Positions 1 to 5,601 are shown, counted from the stretch's first letter. The stretch: 5,846 bases of DNA from Alphaproteobacteria bacterium (GCA_017308345.1 JAFKFE010000411.1:1-5846); one strand, 5' to 3'. The notes: a model not told the origin generated them from the letters alone. A program made the numbers and translations.

Positions 1-191
1 ATCTGACGGTCGAGAACGACATGCCGCTGCCCAATGCTCAATGCGCGCGGCCTCCGGGGATGGGAGTCGGGCTCAAGAATGTCGCCGAACGCCTGCGGGC
101 GCGGTTCGAGGAGGACGGACAATTCTCGTCCGGCCCCATCGCGCCCGGGCGCTATCGCGCGTCGATCGATCTGCCGTGGAGGCTCGCTTGA
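1..191 (+). CDS. Sensor histidine kinase, LytS/YpdA-like, C-terminal end (partial)
   Basis: The frame is open from base 3 to the TGA at 189-191 and gives about 62 residues; the 5' part lies outside the window. The visible piece is the end of a GHKL-type ATPase domain. The glycine-rich box GMGVGLKNVAERL is the G2 box as it appears in LytS/YpdA/AlgZ-type kinases, followed by the usual final strands (GRYRASIDLP). Kinases of this family sit in the inner membrane and phosphorylate a LytTR response regulator, and one follows immediately here. The stop overlaps the likely TTG start of the regulator in the tetranucleotide TTGA, so the two are very probably co-transcribed and translationally coupled. 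The sensing region, the phospho-accepting His and the N box are not in the window, so the signal cannot be inferred. Confidence 0.85.
   Translation, partial: LTVENDMPLPNAQCARPPGMGVGLKNVAERLRARFEEDGQFSSGPIAPGRYRASIDLPWRLA
178..182 (+). promoter_or_regulatory. Ribosome binding site of the response regulator
   Basis: GGAGG lies inside the last codons of the kinase gene. It is 5 bases before TTG188 but 14 bases before ATG197, which favours the TTG start that overlaps the kinase stop. The alternative ATG would need an unusually long spacer. Confidence 0.55.
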
Positions 192-961
192 ACGAGATGT
201 CCGTCCTCGTCGTCGACGACGAGCCTCTTGCCCGCCGCAGGCTGACCCGCCTGCTCGGCAAGATGGAGTGGGTGAGCCGGATCGACGAGGCCGGCAACGT
301 CGACCAGGCCTGTCAGCGAGCCGATGAACATCGCCCCGACATTCTGCTGCTCGACATCCAGATGCCGGGCGGAACAGGCTTCGAGGTGTTGGAGCGCCTC
401 GCCCATGCGCCGCCCGCGGTCGTGTTCGTCACGGCCTTCGATCACCATGCCTTGCGCGCCTTTGAGGCGAACGCGATTGACTATGTCACCAAGCCCATCG
501 AACCCGGACGATTCCAGTTGGCCATGACGCGGGCACGTCATGCCGCCGCATCGCGTTCCCAGGATGACCGTATCGCGGAGTTGCAGGAAACCGTCACGTC
601 GCTCAAGCGGGCCTTGAACAACCGCGAAAAGCGCGCCGGCGAATTCTGGGTGAAATCGCAGGGCGAGTATCTACGTATCGCCCCCGAATCGATCGTCCGC
701 TTCCAGGCCGACCGCGACTATGTGCGGATCCATGTCGCGGATGCCGATTATCTCTATCAGGAAAATCTCGCGTCGCTCGAGCGTCGGCTCGATCCGGCCG
801 ACTTCACGCGCATTCATCGCAGCACGATCGTGCGCCGAAGCGCGATCGCTCGAATCAAGACGGCTCCCTTCGCTGCCCTGATAGCCGTCCTGTCCGACGG
901 GTCGGAGGTGCGGGTGGGAAGGACCTACGCGGCCGCCGTTCGGGCCACTTTGGCGCGTTGA
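188..961 (+). CDS. LytTR-family two-component response regulator
   Basis: A 257-residue protein if it starts at TTG188 (254 if at ATG197), the normal length for the LytR/AlgR family. Residues 4-118 form a receiver domain. The acidic pair Asp10-Asp11 begins VVDDEPLARRRL. Asp56 in LLLDIQMPGG is the expected phospho-acceptor, with Thr82 (VFVTAF) and Lys102 (VTKP) completing the active site. A charged, probably helical linker covers about 119-150. Residues 153-255 form a LytTR DNA-binding domain, recognisable from FWVKSQGEYLRI, a central DYVRIHV strand, and the FTRIHRSTIVRRSAI segment. Members of this family bind direct repeats upstream of target genes in the cytoplasm. The gene follows its partner kinase with a TTGA overlap and faces the minus-strand block of exported proteins tail to tail. 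Its targets are not visible. The first codon is the only uncertain part. Confidence 0.95.
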   Translation: MNEMSVLVVDDEPLARRRLTRLLGKMEWVSRIDEAGNVDQACQRADEHRPDILLLDIQMPGGTGFEVLERLAHAPPAVVFVTAFDHHALRAFEANAIDYVTKPIEPGRFQLAMTRARHAAASRSQDDRIAELQETVTSLKRALNNREKRAGEFWVKSQGEYLRIAPESIVRFQADRDYVRIHVADADYLYQENLASLERRLDPADFTRIHRSTIVRRSAIARIKTAPFAALIAVLSDGSEVRVGRTYAAAVRATLAR

Positions 962-1213
962 GGGGATTTTGGAGAGCATGGGTGAGTCCTCAGGAATTGC
1001 TTCCGCGGCAAGAGCGGGAGGGTAAGAGGATCCATGTCGCGGAACTGTATCTGAAAGCCGGCTGGCTTGCCGCCATGAACCTCCTGTCTTCAGACTGATG
1101 CACTCTCGAAATCGTCGGCCCCGATGGAACGCGCCGGCATTTCTCCGGGGGGAAACCAAGCCCATAGGGGGCTCCGCGGGTACAGACGCCGCGAGGCACC
1201 GGTGCGCTGCGCC
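962..1213. other. Convergent intergenic spacer
   Basis: This spacer separates the stop of the response regulator (+) from the stop of the LprI-like gene (-). I see no convincing gene. The best candidate is a 38-codon + frame at 982-1098 that starts with GTG 5 bases after GGAGAG (971-976). Short inverted repeats occur at 1055-1068 (AAGCC/GGCTT, 4-base loop) and 1159-1173 (AGCCC/GGGCT, 5-base loop). The second could form a weak hairpin about 40-55 bases past the minus-strand stop, but it is not followed by a clear U tract. A strong intrinsic terminator is therefore not evident for either gene. Confidence 0.5.
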
Positions 1214-1702
1214 TCATGGCTTGTAGTAGGGCGAAGTTCCGCCCAGGGAATCGTCGGTGTGTTCGCGAAGGGCAGCGCACAGGCAAGCTTCATCGGTGCA
1301 CGCGTCCCGTTTCGCGATAAAATCTGGATCCCTGGGGGGATTTTCCTGATCGATCCGGGTTCCGGTCGCATTTTCGTAAGCATAGACCCAGGCAAGATCG
1401 TCCAGCCGCCCCATCCTCCACAGGTTGGACTGAGGATCCAAGGCGGCGTCGCACATCAATTGATGGGCCTTCTTCGTCGGCGCTTCGCAGCCAATGTCGG
1501 ACAACACGAGCGAATGATTTCCCTCGAGATCGGCAATTCGTCTTTCGACCGCGGTCATATTCACATCGCATGTTTGCGCGAACGCCGGATTGGGCAGGAG
1601 CAACGCGATGACAGGCAAGGAAAGCCGCGCCACTCGCAATGGCTTGCGCGAATCACGGAATTTCCCGGATTCGGGGTGGGAACGATCAAGGGCAATGGGC
1701 AT
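1214..1702 (-). CDS. Exported Cys-rich protein resembling LprI/DUF1311 family
   Basis: 162 residues from ATG1702. This start is chosen because GAGGAG lies 5 bases upstream; a frame extending to 1732 has no such support. The signal peptide has a long basic n-region (to about residue 26), a hydrophobic LPVIALLLPNP stretch, and a likely signal peptidase I site AFA|Q after residue 42. The mature part has six cysteines (45, 72, 84, 135, 140, 142), enough for three disulfides, so a periplasmic or secreted protein is expected. The spacing of CEAPTKKAHQLMC, LDDLAWVYA and FIAKRDACTDEACL follows the pattern of LprI/DUF1311 proteins (Cys, invariant Cys, 'L..LD..L...Y', then 'W/F..RD.C....CL'). Some members of that family are reported lysozyme inhibitors. 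The match is by eye and function is not established. The start codon lies in the tail of a decayed upstream gene (1686-1812), and the product weakly resembles the middle of the 442-residue protein at 3629-4957. Confidence 0.8.
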   Translation of the reverse strand: MPIALDRSHPESGKFRDSRKPLRVARLSLPVIALLLPNPAFAQTCDVNMTAVERRIADLEGNHSLVLSDIGCEAPTKKAHQLMCDAALDPQSNLWRMGRLDDLAWVYAYENATGTRIDQENPPRDPDFIAKRDACTDEACLCAALREHTDDSLGGTSPYYKP

Positions 1703-1812
1703 GGACACTCCTCGGCTTTGCGATTTTTCCAATGATCAGGCGGCCTCTGTCTCCGCGGGCGGAAGTGGACGTATCGCGGACCACCGCCGCCGAGCTGAAT
1801 CGCGATCACGGC
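1686..1812 (-). pseudogene. Frameshifted 3' remnant of a paralogue of the 5059-5601 gene
   Basis: On the minus strand, 1809-1759 reads VIAIQL-GGGG-PRYVHFR. After a shift of frame, 1745-1689 reads GRLIIGKIAKPRS and ends HCP with TGA at 1688-1686. The 180-residue protein at 5059-5601 ends GDGPRYIHFR-FEGEG-GRLIVEEVGKPRR...RCS-stop. The 19 codons from GRLI to the stop have the same length in both copies, and GPRYxHFR is kept in both. Between HFR and GRL the remnant has 13 bases where the intact gene has 15, a net 2-base deletion that breaks the frame. Upstream of about 1812 the similarity ends, and the stop of the 1846-2430 gene follows. The copies differ at many synonymous sites, so this is an old duplicate rather than a recent one. 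Its last codons overlap the first codons of the LprI-like gene. It could instead be a spacer with chance similarity, but the shared stop position makes that unlikely. Confidence 0.7.
1708..1713 (-). promoter_or_regulatory. Ribosome binding site of the LprI-like gene
   Basis: The minus strand reads GAGGAG, then 5 bases, then ATG at 1702. This fixes the start at residues MPIALD rather than at the upstream in-frame ATG at 1732. The site lies within the coding remnant of a decayed neighbour. Confidence 0.6.
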
Positions 1813-1845
1813 GCCGGCCGGCTGCCGAATTACGAGCGGTCTTCG

Positions 1846-2430
1846 TCACTTGCGGGTCCGCGACGCGGCGTCGAGCGGCCTTGTTGTTTCGACGGGCGGA
1901 GCTTCTCCGGGAAACGCCCTGCCGAATGCCGGATCGACGATCTTGATCAGGGTCCAGCAGGCGTCGCGGCGGAAGGTGTAACGAAGCTGCGTGTCGGTGT
2001 CCGGCACCTCCAGCACCACGGTGACACGATTTTCATCGCCAGCGGTTTCGCGGTAGCGCAGTCCTTCTTGTTGCCGCGAGGCCCGATCGGGCAGCAGCGG
2101 GAAATGCAGTTTATCGCGCTCCATCGGTTCCGCTGACTCGACCGGTTCAGGTTGCGCGCTCCAGTCCACGAAGGCTGTTTCCACGGTGCTGGCGGTGTGC
2201 GCGCGCTGAAGTTCGGGACTCTCCGCGAAAGCCTGGAAAAAATCGGCGATATCGTTTGACGGACAGGCGGCGCGTCCAGACTGCGCCGCGGCTGAAGTGG
2301 AAGTGTCGAGACCCTGGGCCTCAGCGCTCCCAGAACTTCCTTGCATTGCGATGCCTGCCACGACGATGGCCAGCGCGGCCGCCGGGACGAATAGAATGCG
2401 GTTCAAGAAATTCCTCTGCGGCATGGTCAT
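1846..2430 (-). CDS. Exported protein of unknown function with Cys...CysTrp domain
   Basis: 194 residues from ATG2430; a second ATG lies two codons later at 2424. The open frame continues to 2568, but the added segment is Arg-rich and would bury the signal peptide, so it is left out. Residues 1-38 are a signal peptide: basic MTMPQRNFLNR, hydrophobic AAALAIVVAGIA, likely site AEA|Q. A low-complexity Ser/Ala/Thr stretch (about 39-55) precedes the domain. From about 56 to 168 the protein shows AC-PSNDIADFFQAF-AESPELQ, then T-A, a FPLLP strand, and finally RRDACWTLIKIVD. Only two cysteines remain in the mature part (56 and 158), probably a disulfide. The same pattern (ACRSNEFDKF...SPAV...TAD...DDGCWRATSEIL) forms residues 50-184 of the protein at 3629-4957, so the two are paralogous there. 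I do not recognise a named family. The C-terminus (170-194) is Pro/Arg-rich and probably disordered. Confidence 0.8.
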   Translation of the reverse strand: MTMPQRNFLNRILFVPAAALAIVVAGIAMQGSSGSAEAQGLDTSTSAAAQSGRAACPSNDIADFFQAFAESPELQRAHTASTVETAFVDWSAQPEPVESAEPMERDKLHFPLLPDRASRQQEGLRYRETAGDENRVTVVLEVPDTDTQLRYTFRRDACWTLIKIVDPAFGRAFPGEAPPVETTRPLDAASRTRK

Positions 2431-2675
2431 TTGATCCCGACCGGCGCCGGCCCTCGGCCGCCGCGAGAACCAGCCGATTGGTCTGTCGTCCCTGCTCCGG
2501 ACGTGACGCTTGGGCCCTTGTCGATCGTCGATGGCATTCCGGTCTCCGGCGAGAGGGCGAAGCAGCAAAGCTGATGCGCGTCTGCGTCCGTAGAATTCTT
2601 ATCCATCTCTTCGCCGGTCAACGCGGGCAACGTACCGGTACGCCAGCCACGCTCAACTTCCGCCGTTGCCGGCAC
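2427..2675 (-). CDS. Doubtful small open reading frame before the 194-residue gene
   Basis: An 82-codon frame from GTG2675 (or about 59 codons from the internal ATG of MDKNSTDADAHQL). Its TGA at 2429-2427 overlaps ATG2430 of the next gene in ATGA, an arrangement typical of coupled genes. Against it, the product has no signal peptide, no recognisable domain and a Gly/Ser/Ala/Arg-rich low-complexity end. Third-position G/C also looks weaker than in the neighbours. It may be chance coding in the leader region of the exported-protein gene. Confidence 0.2.
   Translation of the reverse strand: MPATAEVERGWRTGTLPALTGEEMDKNSTDADAHQLCCFALSPETGMPSTIDKGPSVTSGAGTTDQSAGSRGGRGPAPVGIK
2631..2642. repeat. 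12-base perfect palindrome, possible operator
   Basis: CGTACCGGTACG is an exact inverted repeat without spacer, about 100 bases before the hydrolase start and about 200 before the divergent exported-protein start. A dimeric repressor or activator site is possible. A chance palindrome in GC-rich DNA cannot be excluded. Confidence 0.35.
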
Positions 2676-2733
2676 TAGCTTCCGCCGGCGGGCGGTCAGG
2701 GTCTGGGCGTGACCGCGCGGCGGAGGGGTGGCC

Positions 2734-2739
2734 AGGGAG
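2734..2739 (+). promoter_or_regulatory. Ribosome binding site of the hydrolase gene
   Basis: AGGGAG followed by 5 bases and ATG2745. This selects ATG2745 over the upstream in-frame codon at 2709, which would add twelve Arg/Gly-rich residues before the signal peptide. Confidence 0.6.
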
Positions 2740-2744
2740 CGTTC

Positions 2745-3632
2745 ATGACCAGCATTTCAGAGTGTCTCCACCCTCGAATACGGGGTGGCGCCGGCGTTCT
2801 TCTCGCCATGAGCCTCGCTCTCGGCGCCTGCGCGACGATAGGAGGGGTGACGACTTCGGTCATTGCTGAAAAGCGTGTGGAATATGTGGTCGCCGGGCAT
2901 GGCGCGCCCGCGGTGGTGTTGGAGAACGGCCTTGGAGGCCGGCTGGAGTGGTGGGCAAAGGTGCTTCCGGAGGTCGCCAGGGAGACCCAGGTCTTCGCCT
3001 ACAATCGTCCTGGCATCGGGGCGAGCGACAGTGTTCCGACGCCGCGCGATGGAGATCATATCGTCGAGGAGTTGCGGCGGAACCTGCGTGAGACGGGGAT
3101 CGCTCCGCCCTATGTGCTGGTGGGCCATTCTCTTGGCGGGCTCTATATGCAGCTCTATGCGCGACGCTATCCCAAAGAGGTGGCGGGTCTCGTCCTGGTC
3201 GACTCCACGCATCCCGACCAAATGAAGGGGGCCGGCGCGCGTGAAAATTGGCCTGCCTGGGCGAAGGTCGCGTTCAAAGCGGCAGTTTCGGAAGCGGCGC
3301 AAAAAGAACTCGCCGCCATACCGGCCACGGGCGCGGCGGTGCTGGCCCTGCCGCCATTCGATGGAAGGCCGGTGATCGTGCTCTCCACCAAGGGGCCGAT
3401 GAATGAGACGTCGGAGCTGGCGCGCGACGCCAATGCCAAACGCGTTGACATTGCCCGTCTGTATCCTGGGGCAAGGCAGGTGTGGGTGGACAGCGGTCAC
3501 GGCATTCCGCTGGAGAGGCCCGAAGCGGTTGTTGCCGCCATCCACGAGGTGTTGTCGATAGCGCGAATGAAAGAGGCCGGTCGCGGACAGGAGCAGCCAT
3601 CGAAAGAACGTGTCCGTGTCCAGGAATTCTAG
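2745..3632 (+). CDS. Alpha/beta hydrolase, predicted lipoprotein
   Basis: 295 residues from ATG2745, close to the usual size for a compact alpha/beta hydrolase. A basic n-region and a hydrophobic stretch (GVLLAMSLALGAC) end in a lipobox with Cys29 as the likely lipid-modified residue, so membrane anchoring facing the periplasm is expected. The fold is clear: an early strand AVVLENGLGG, then FAYNRPGIGASDS, the nucleophile elbow GHSLGG with Ser129, LVLVDSTHPDQ with Asp153 as the likely acid, and DSGHGIPLERPEAV with His252 as the catalytic histidine. Such enzymes cleave esters or related bonds, but the substrate cannot be deduced. After the last helix (about 272) there is a charged tail rich in Arg, Lys, Glu and Gln that does not look like part of the fold. 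The gene is divergent from the 194-residue exported-protein gene and converges on the 442-residue gene, sharing the CTAG stop palindrome. It is the only plus-strand gene among the exported proteins. Confidence 0.92.
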   Translation: MTSISECLHPRIRGGAGVLLAMSLALGACATIGGVTTSVIAEKRVEYVVAGHGAPAVVLENGLGGRLEWWAKVLPEVARETQVFAYNRPGIGASDSVPTPRDGDHIVEELRRNLRETGIAPPYVLVGHSLGGLYMQLYARRYPKEVAGLVLVDSTHPDQMKGAGARENWPAWAKVAFKAAVSEAAQKELAAIPATGAAVLALPPFDGRPVIVLSTKGPMNETSELARDANAKRVDIARLYPGARQVWVDSGHGIPLERPEAVVAAIHEVLSIARMKEAGRGQEQPSKERVRVQEF

Positions 3633-4957
3633 GGAACCGGCTCACCATCAGGCCCCGCGCGCCGTTCCGGCACCGGCCGGGCCGGGAAATAGGTGCCGCC
3701 GATGCTGCCGCCCGCGCCGCACGTTCCGATAAATCCGCCTGGCGTCGGAAGGTGCTCGACGACCAGAACACCGTTCCGCAGGCGGGCGTGGACGGTCTCG
3801 TCCTCGGCGTCATCCAGCTCAAGCCCATCTTTCGTCTTGTGCATGCCGCCCTCGAACTCGCAGGTCCAGGCCAGGAAATCGATGTCCACGGGGTTCGCGT
3901 CAATCCTGTAGGCATTGCCTTCGCGGGTGATGTCGAGCGTGCCCGAGACGCTCGTCCACAGGCCCTCGTAATCCTGCCTTGAAGGCTCGATCCGATTCAG
4001 TTCTTCCAGCCTGCCGCGAAGCCGCTGCTCGAGGTTGCCAGGCATGTCCCAATCCCCTGTCGTGCCATCCGCCAGCACGTATTGGTCGCGCATGAGGCTG
4101 CGCCGGAAGCGACTTTCATCCCGCGCCAGCGCCGTTTGGCCGGCAGGCATCTGCGAGCGCGCAAGGGTGGCCAGCCTTTCGTCGGCCTGGCGCCGCAATT
4201 CGCTGAGTCCGGGATCGCGGCGTATCGCCGTCTCGATCATGTCCGTCAGCTTTGCGCAGGCGGCCAGATCCCGGCCGACATCCATGTCCTCCGGATGGTC
4301 GGGAATTGTTCCCGAGACGCGCTCCAGCTCCCGCCGGTAATCGTCGGAGCGGACCGCGCAATGCAGGCGCTGCAGGCCAAGCTCGAAGGGCGTGTCCTTT
4401 GGCGCCAGTATCTCGGAGGTAGCGCGCCAACAGCCGTCATCGCCGGAAATGAAGGCCAGTTGGGTCGGCATCCCCCGGAGCTCGACGGGCACTCCGATAA
4501 ACTTGCCGTCCTCCGGTTCGGCGTCGAAGCGGGCGGGTACAAAATCCACGCGCCGAACGGTTCTCGAGACGGGACGCGTGCGGACCAGGACATAAGACGG
4601 GTGCTCCGCGGGCGACGGGCCGTTCGGCGAAATGTAGTTCCACCCCCGCATCGCAAGCGGAAACCGGTTGAGATACTCGGCCTTGGAGACGAAGTCGGGG
4701 CGAACGGCCGCCGGCGCGGTGTTGATCCGATCAGCGGTGAAGCGCTCGCGGACAGCCGGGGACTGCGTATAGAGGCGAAGGAATTTGTCGAACTCGTTGG
4801 ACCGGCAAGCCTGCGTGGCCGCATCGACGGCATTGAAACCTTCCTGCTCCTCATCCGAGGACGCGGCAGGAGCGTGCACGGCATTGACGCAATCAACGCC
4901 AATGACGGCCATGCAAAGCAGCAACCAATACCGAAGCTTACTGGGTCTCCGCTTCAC
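3629..4957 (-). CDS. Large exported three-part protein of unknown function
   Basis: 442 residues from GTG4957, which places the basic MKRRPSK n-region directly before the hydrophobic LRYWLLLCMAVIGV core. The exact cleavage site is unclear (near residues 26-29). Part 1 (about 45-185) is paralogous to the 194-residue protein at 1846-2430: ACRSNEFDKF, SPAV, FTADRINTA, and the closing GDDGCWRATSEIL, with Cys51 and Cys176 as a likely disulfide. Part 2 (about 198-327) is helical and charged, with two further Cys (200, 234). ADERLATLA followed by ALARDESRFRRSLMRDQ recalls the LprI/DUF1311 helix pair, but the match is weak. Part 3 (about 330-426) looks like a small beta-rich domain: GLWTSVSGTLDI, AWTCEFEGG, LVVEHLP, and GTCGAGGSIGGTYFP, with Cys366 and Cys413 as a possible disulfide. 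The gene starts 101 bases after the 180-residue gene and is probably in the same transcript. Its TAG stop lies in CTAG shared with the convergent hydrolase gene. No catalytic motif is seen, so a binding or inhibitor role is more likely than an enzyme. Confidence 0.85.
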   Translation of the reverse strand: MKRRPSKLRYWLLLCMAVIGVDCVNAVHAPAASSDEEQEGFNAVDAATQACRSNEFDKFLRLYTQSPAVRERFTADRINTAPAAVRPDFVSKAEYLNRFPLAMRGWNYISPNGPSPAEHPSYVLVRTRPVSRTVRRVDFVPARFDAEPEDGKFIGVPVELRGMPTQLAFISGDDGCWRATSEILAPKDTPFELGLQRLHCAVRSDDYRRELERVSGTIPDHPEDMDVGRDLAACAKLTDMIETAIRRDPGLSELRRQADERLATLARSQMPAGQTALARDESRFRRSLMRDQYVLADGTTGDWDMPGNLEQRLRGRLEELNRIEPSRQDYEGLWTSVSGTLDITREGNAYRIDANPVDIDFLAWTCEFEGGMHKTKDGLELDDAEDETVHARLRNGVLVVEHLPTPGGFIGTCGAGGSIGGTYFPARPVPERRAGPDGEPVP

Positions 4958-5058
4958 TGGCCCTCGCCCCCTTTGCGGCGGTCTTGTGCCTTCATTCGCG
5001 CAGGCGGTCCATCCGATCGCGTTCCGCTGGGCGGTTCGCCCGTTCGGACCGCTGGCGC
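4958..5058. other. Short spacer within minus-strand block A
   Basis: 101 bases between the 180-residue gene and the GTG start of the 442-residue gene. It contains a 5-base stem with 3-base loop (GGGCG-GTT-CGCCC, 5029-5041) nested in a looser inverted repeat, GCGGTCC (5004-5010) with GGACCGC (5046-5052). There is no T-run after it on the minus strand, so it may be an RNA structure between cistrons rather than a terminator. A G-rich stretch just before GTG4957 may serve as the ribosome binding site. Confidence 0.35.
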
Positions 5059-5601
5059 TCAGGAACAGCGGACATAGGCGCGTCTCGGTTTGCCGACTTC
5101 CTCGACGATCAGGCGGCCGCCTTCGCCCTCAAAGCGGAAGTGGATGTAGCGTGGGCCGTCGCCATCGGGCTGATCGAACCCGACGAGGAGGTCGTCCGCA
5201 TCGGCGTAGTCGTCGGCGCGGGGAGACGGGCCGTCGTCCGCCCCACCCTGGGGACCGGCCTCCACCAACGCCGCCTGGACCGTAAGGCTTCGCCCTGCGA
5301 GAATCGCCAAACGCTGGCTTAGCTCCATGCGGTCCGTGTATTTCTGGCCAACGCATTTGCCGGAGCGAACCGCCCATCTTCCAAGGAAGCGGGGCAGGAT
5401 CACCGCTTGATCCAGGGGGGCATAAATGGCCCGCCCGGCACCCGTGGCCGGTTGCACGATTTCGCCGATCCCGCCCTCCGGGGTCTGGGCTTGGCTGCCG
5501 GGCGGAAGAAGGATGGCGGCGACCATGAGGGCCGATGCCGCGAGAATCACGATGCGCCGCGGTTGCAATGGAATGGCGGGGTTGCGGATTGTTCCTGTCA
5601 T
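5059..5601 (-). CDS. Exported small protein of unknown function (RYIHFR...RC tail)
   Basis: 180 residues from ATG5601; a GTG one codon earlier is possible. ATG is chosen because it overlaps the upstream stop in TGATG. The signal peptide has a basic n-region to about residue 16, a hydrophobic IVILAASALMVAAILL core, and a likely site SQA|Q after residue 38. The mature part begins with a Gly-rich linker. Then FLGRWAVRSGKC (Cys83), RMELSQRLAILAG, a variable acidic Gly/Asp stretch (about 115-148), and closing strands GPRYIHFRFEGEGGRLIVEE, KPRRAYVRC (Cys179). The GRWA...C opening and the closing RC suggest a small disulfide-closed beta protein of the kind often found as orphan secreted proteins in alphaproteobacteria. 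That comparison is from memory, not a search. A frameshifted copy of its end lies at 1686-1812. It is translationally coupled to the upstream partial gene and probably co-transcribed with the 442-residue gene downstream. Function is unknown. Confidence 0.8.
   Translation of the reverse strand: MTGTIRNPAIPLQPRRIVILAASALMVAAILLPPGSQAQTPEGGIGEIVQPATGAGRAIYAPLDQAVILPRFLGRWAVRSGKCVGQKYTDRMELSQRLAILAGRSLTVQAALVEAGPQGGADDGPSPRADDYADADDLLVGFDQPDGDGPRYIHFRFEGEGGRLIVEEVGKPRRAYVRCS

Larger units (their letters stand above)
2431..2744. other. Divergent intergenic region between exported-protein gene and hydrolase
   Basis: A 314-base gap between two divergent genes, so promoters for both should lie here. 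Visible items are a perfect 12-base palindrome CGTACCGGTACG at 2631-2642, an EcoRI-type palindrome AGAATTCT at 2592-2599, and the doubtful small minus-strand frame at 2427-2675. A weak minus-strand promoter-like pair could be TTGACC near 2620 with an AAGAAT-like box downstream, but neither is close to consensus. No RNA gene or terminator is evident. Confidence 0.5.

Noticed and set aside
41..187. N-terminal extension of the response regulator to base 41
   Set aside because: It would overlap the kinase coding end by about 150 bases, add an Arg-rich tail before the receiver domain, and ignore the GGAGG site at 178-182.
1055..1068. Hairpin AAGCC-GGCT-GGCTT as terminator of the two-component operon
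   Set aside because: The stem is only 5 base pairs and no T-run follows.
1124..1735. 203-codon plus-strand open frame
   Set aside because: It is antisense to the LprI-like gene, whose signal peptide, ribosome binding site and cysteine pattern are convincing. The plus frame has no recognisable features.
1561..1809. 82-codon minus-strand frame beginning in the RYVHFR segment
   Set aside because: After the first 17 codons it leaves the frame that matches the paralogue and runs through the LprI-like gene in the wrong frame. It is better explained as a frameshifted remnant than as a gene.
1686..1812. Programmed ribosomal frameshift joining the two halves of the RYVHFR...GRLI segment
   Set aside because: There is no slippery heptamer or downstream structure at the shift point, and the upstream two thirds of the gene are absent, so there would be no full protein to make.
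2757..3545. 262-codon minus-strand open frame
   Set aside because: It is antisense to the hydrolase with its complete catalytic triad; the translated product is His/Arg-rich with no domain.
3274..3915. 213-codon minus-strand open frame crossing the convergent junction
   Set aside because: It spans parts of two well-supported genes in another frame and has no start signal or domain; a GC-rich shadow.
5029..5041. GGGCG-GTT-CGCCC hairpin as intrinsic terminator between the 180- and 442-residue genes
   Set aside because: The stem is short and no U tract follows on the minus strand; termination there is unsupported.
4082..5077. 331-codon plus-strand open frame
   Set aside because: It lies antisense to the exported 442-residue gene and runs through its start and the spacer. 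The minus-strand product has a signal peptide, paired cysteines and a paralogous domain, while this frame shows no domain and is Arg/Gly-rich, as expected for a shadow in GC-rich DNA.
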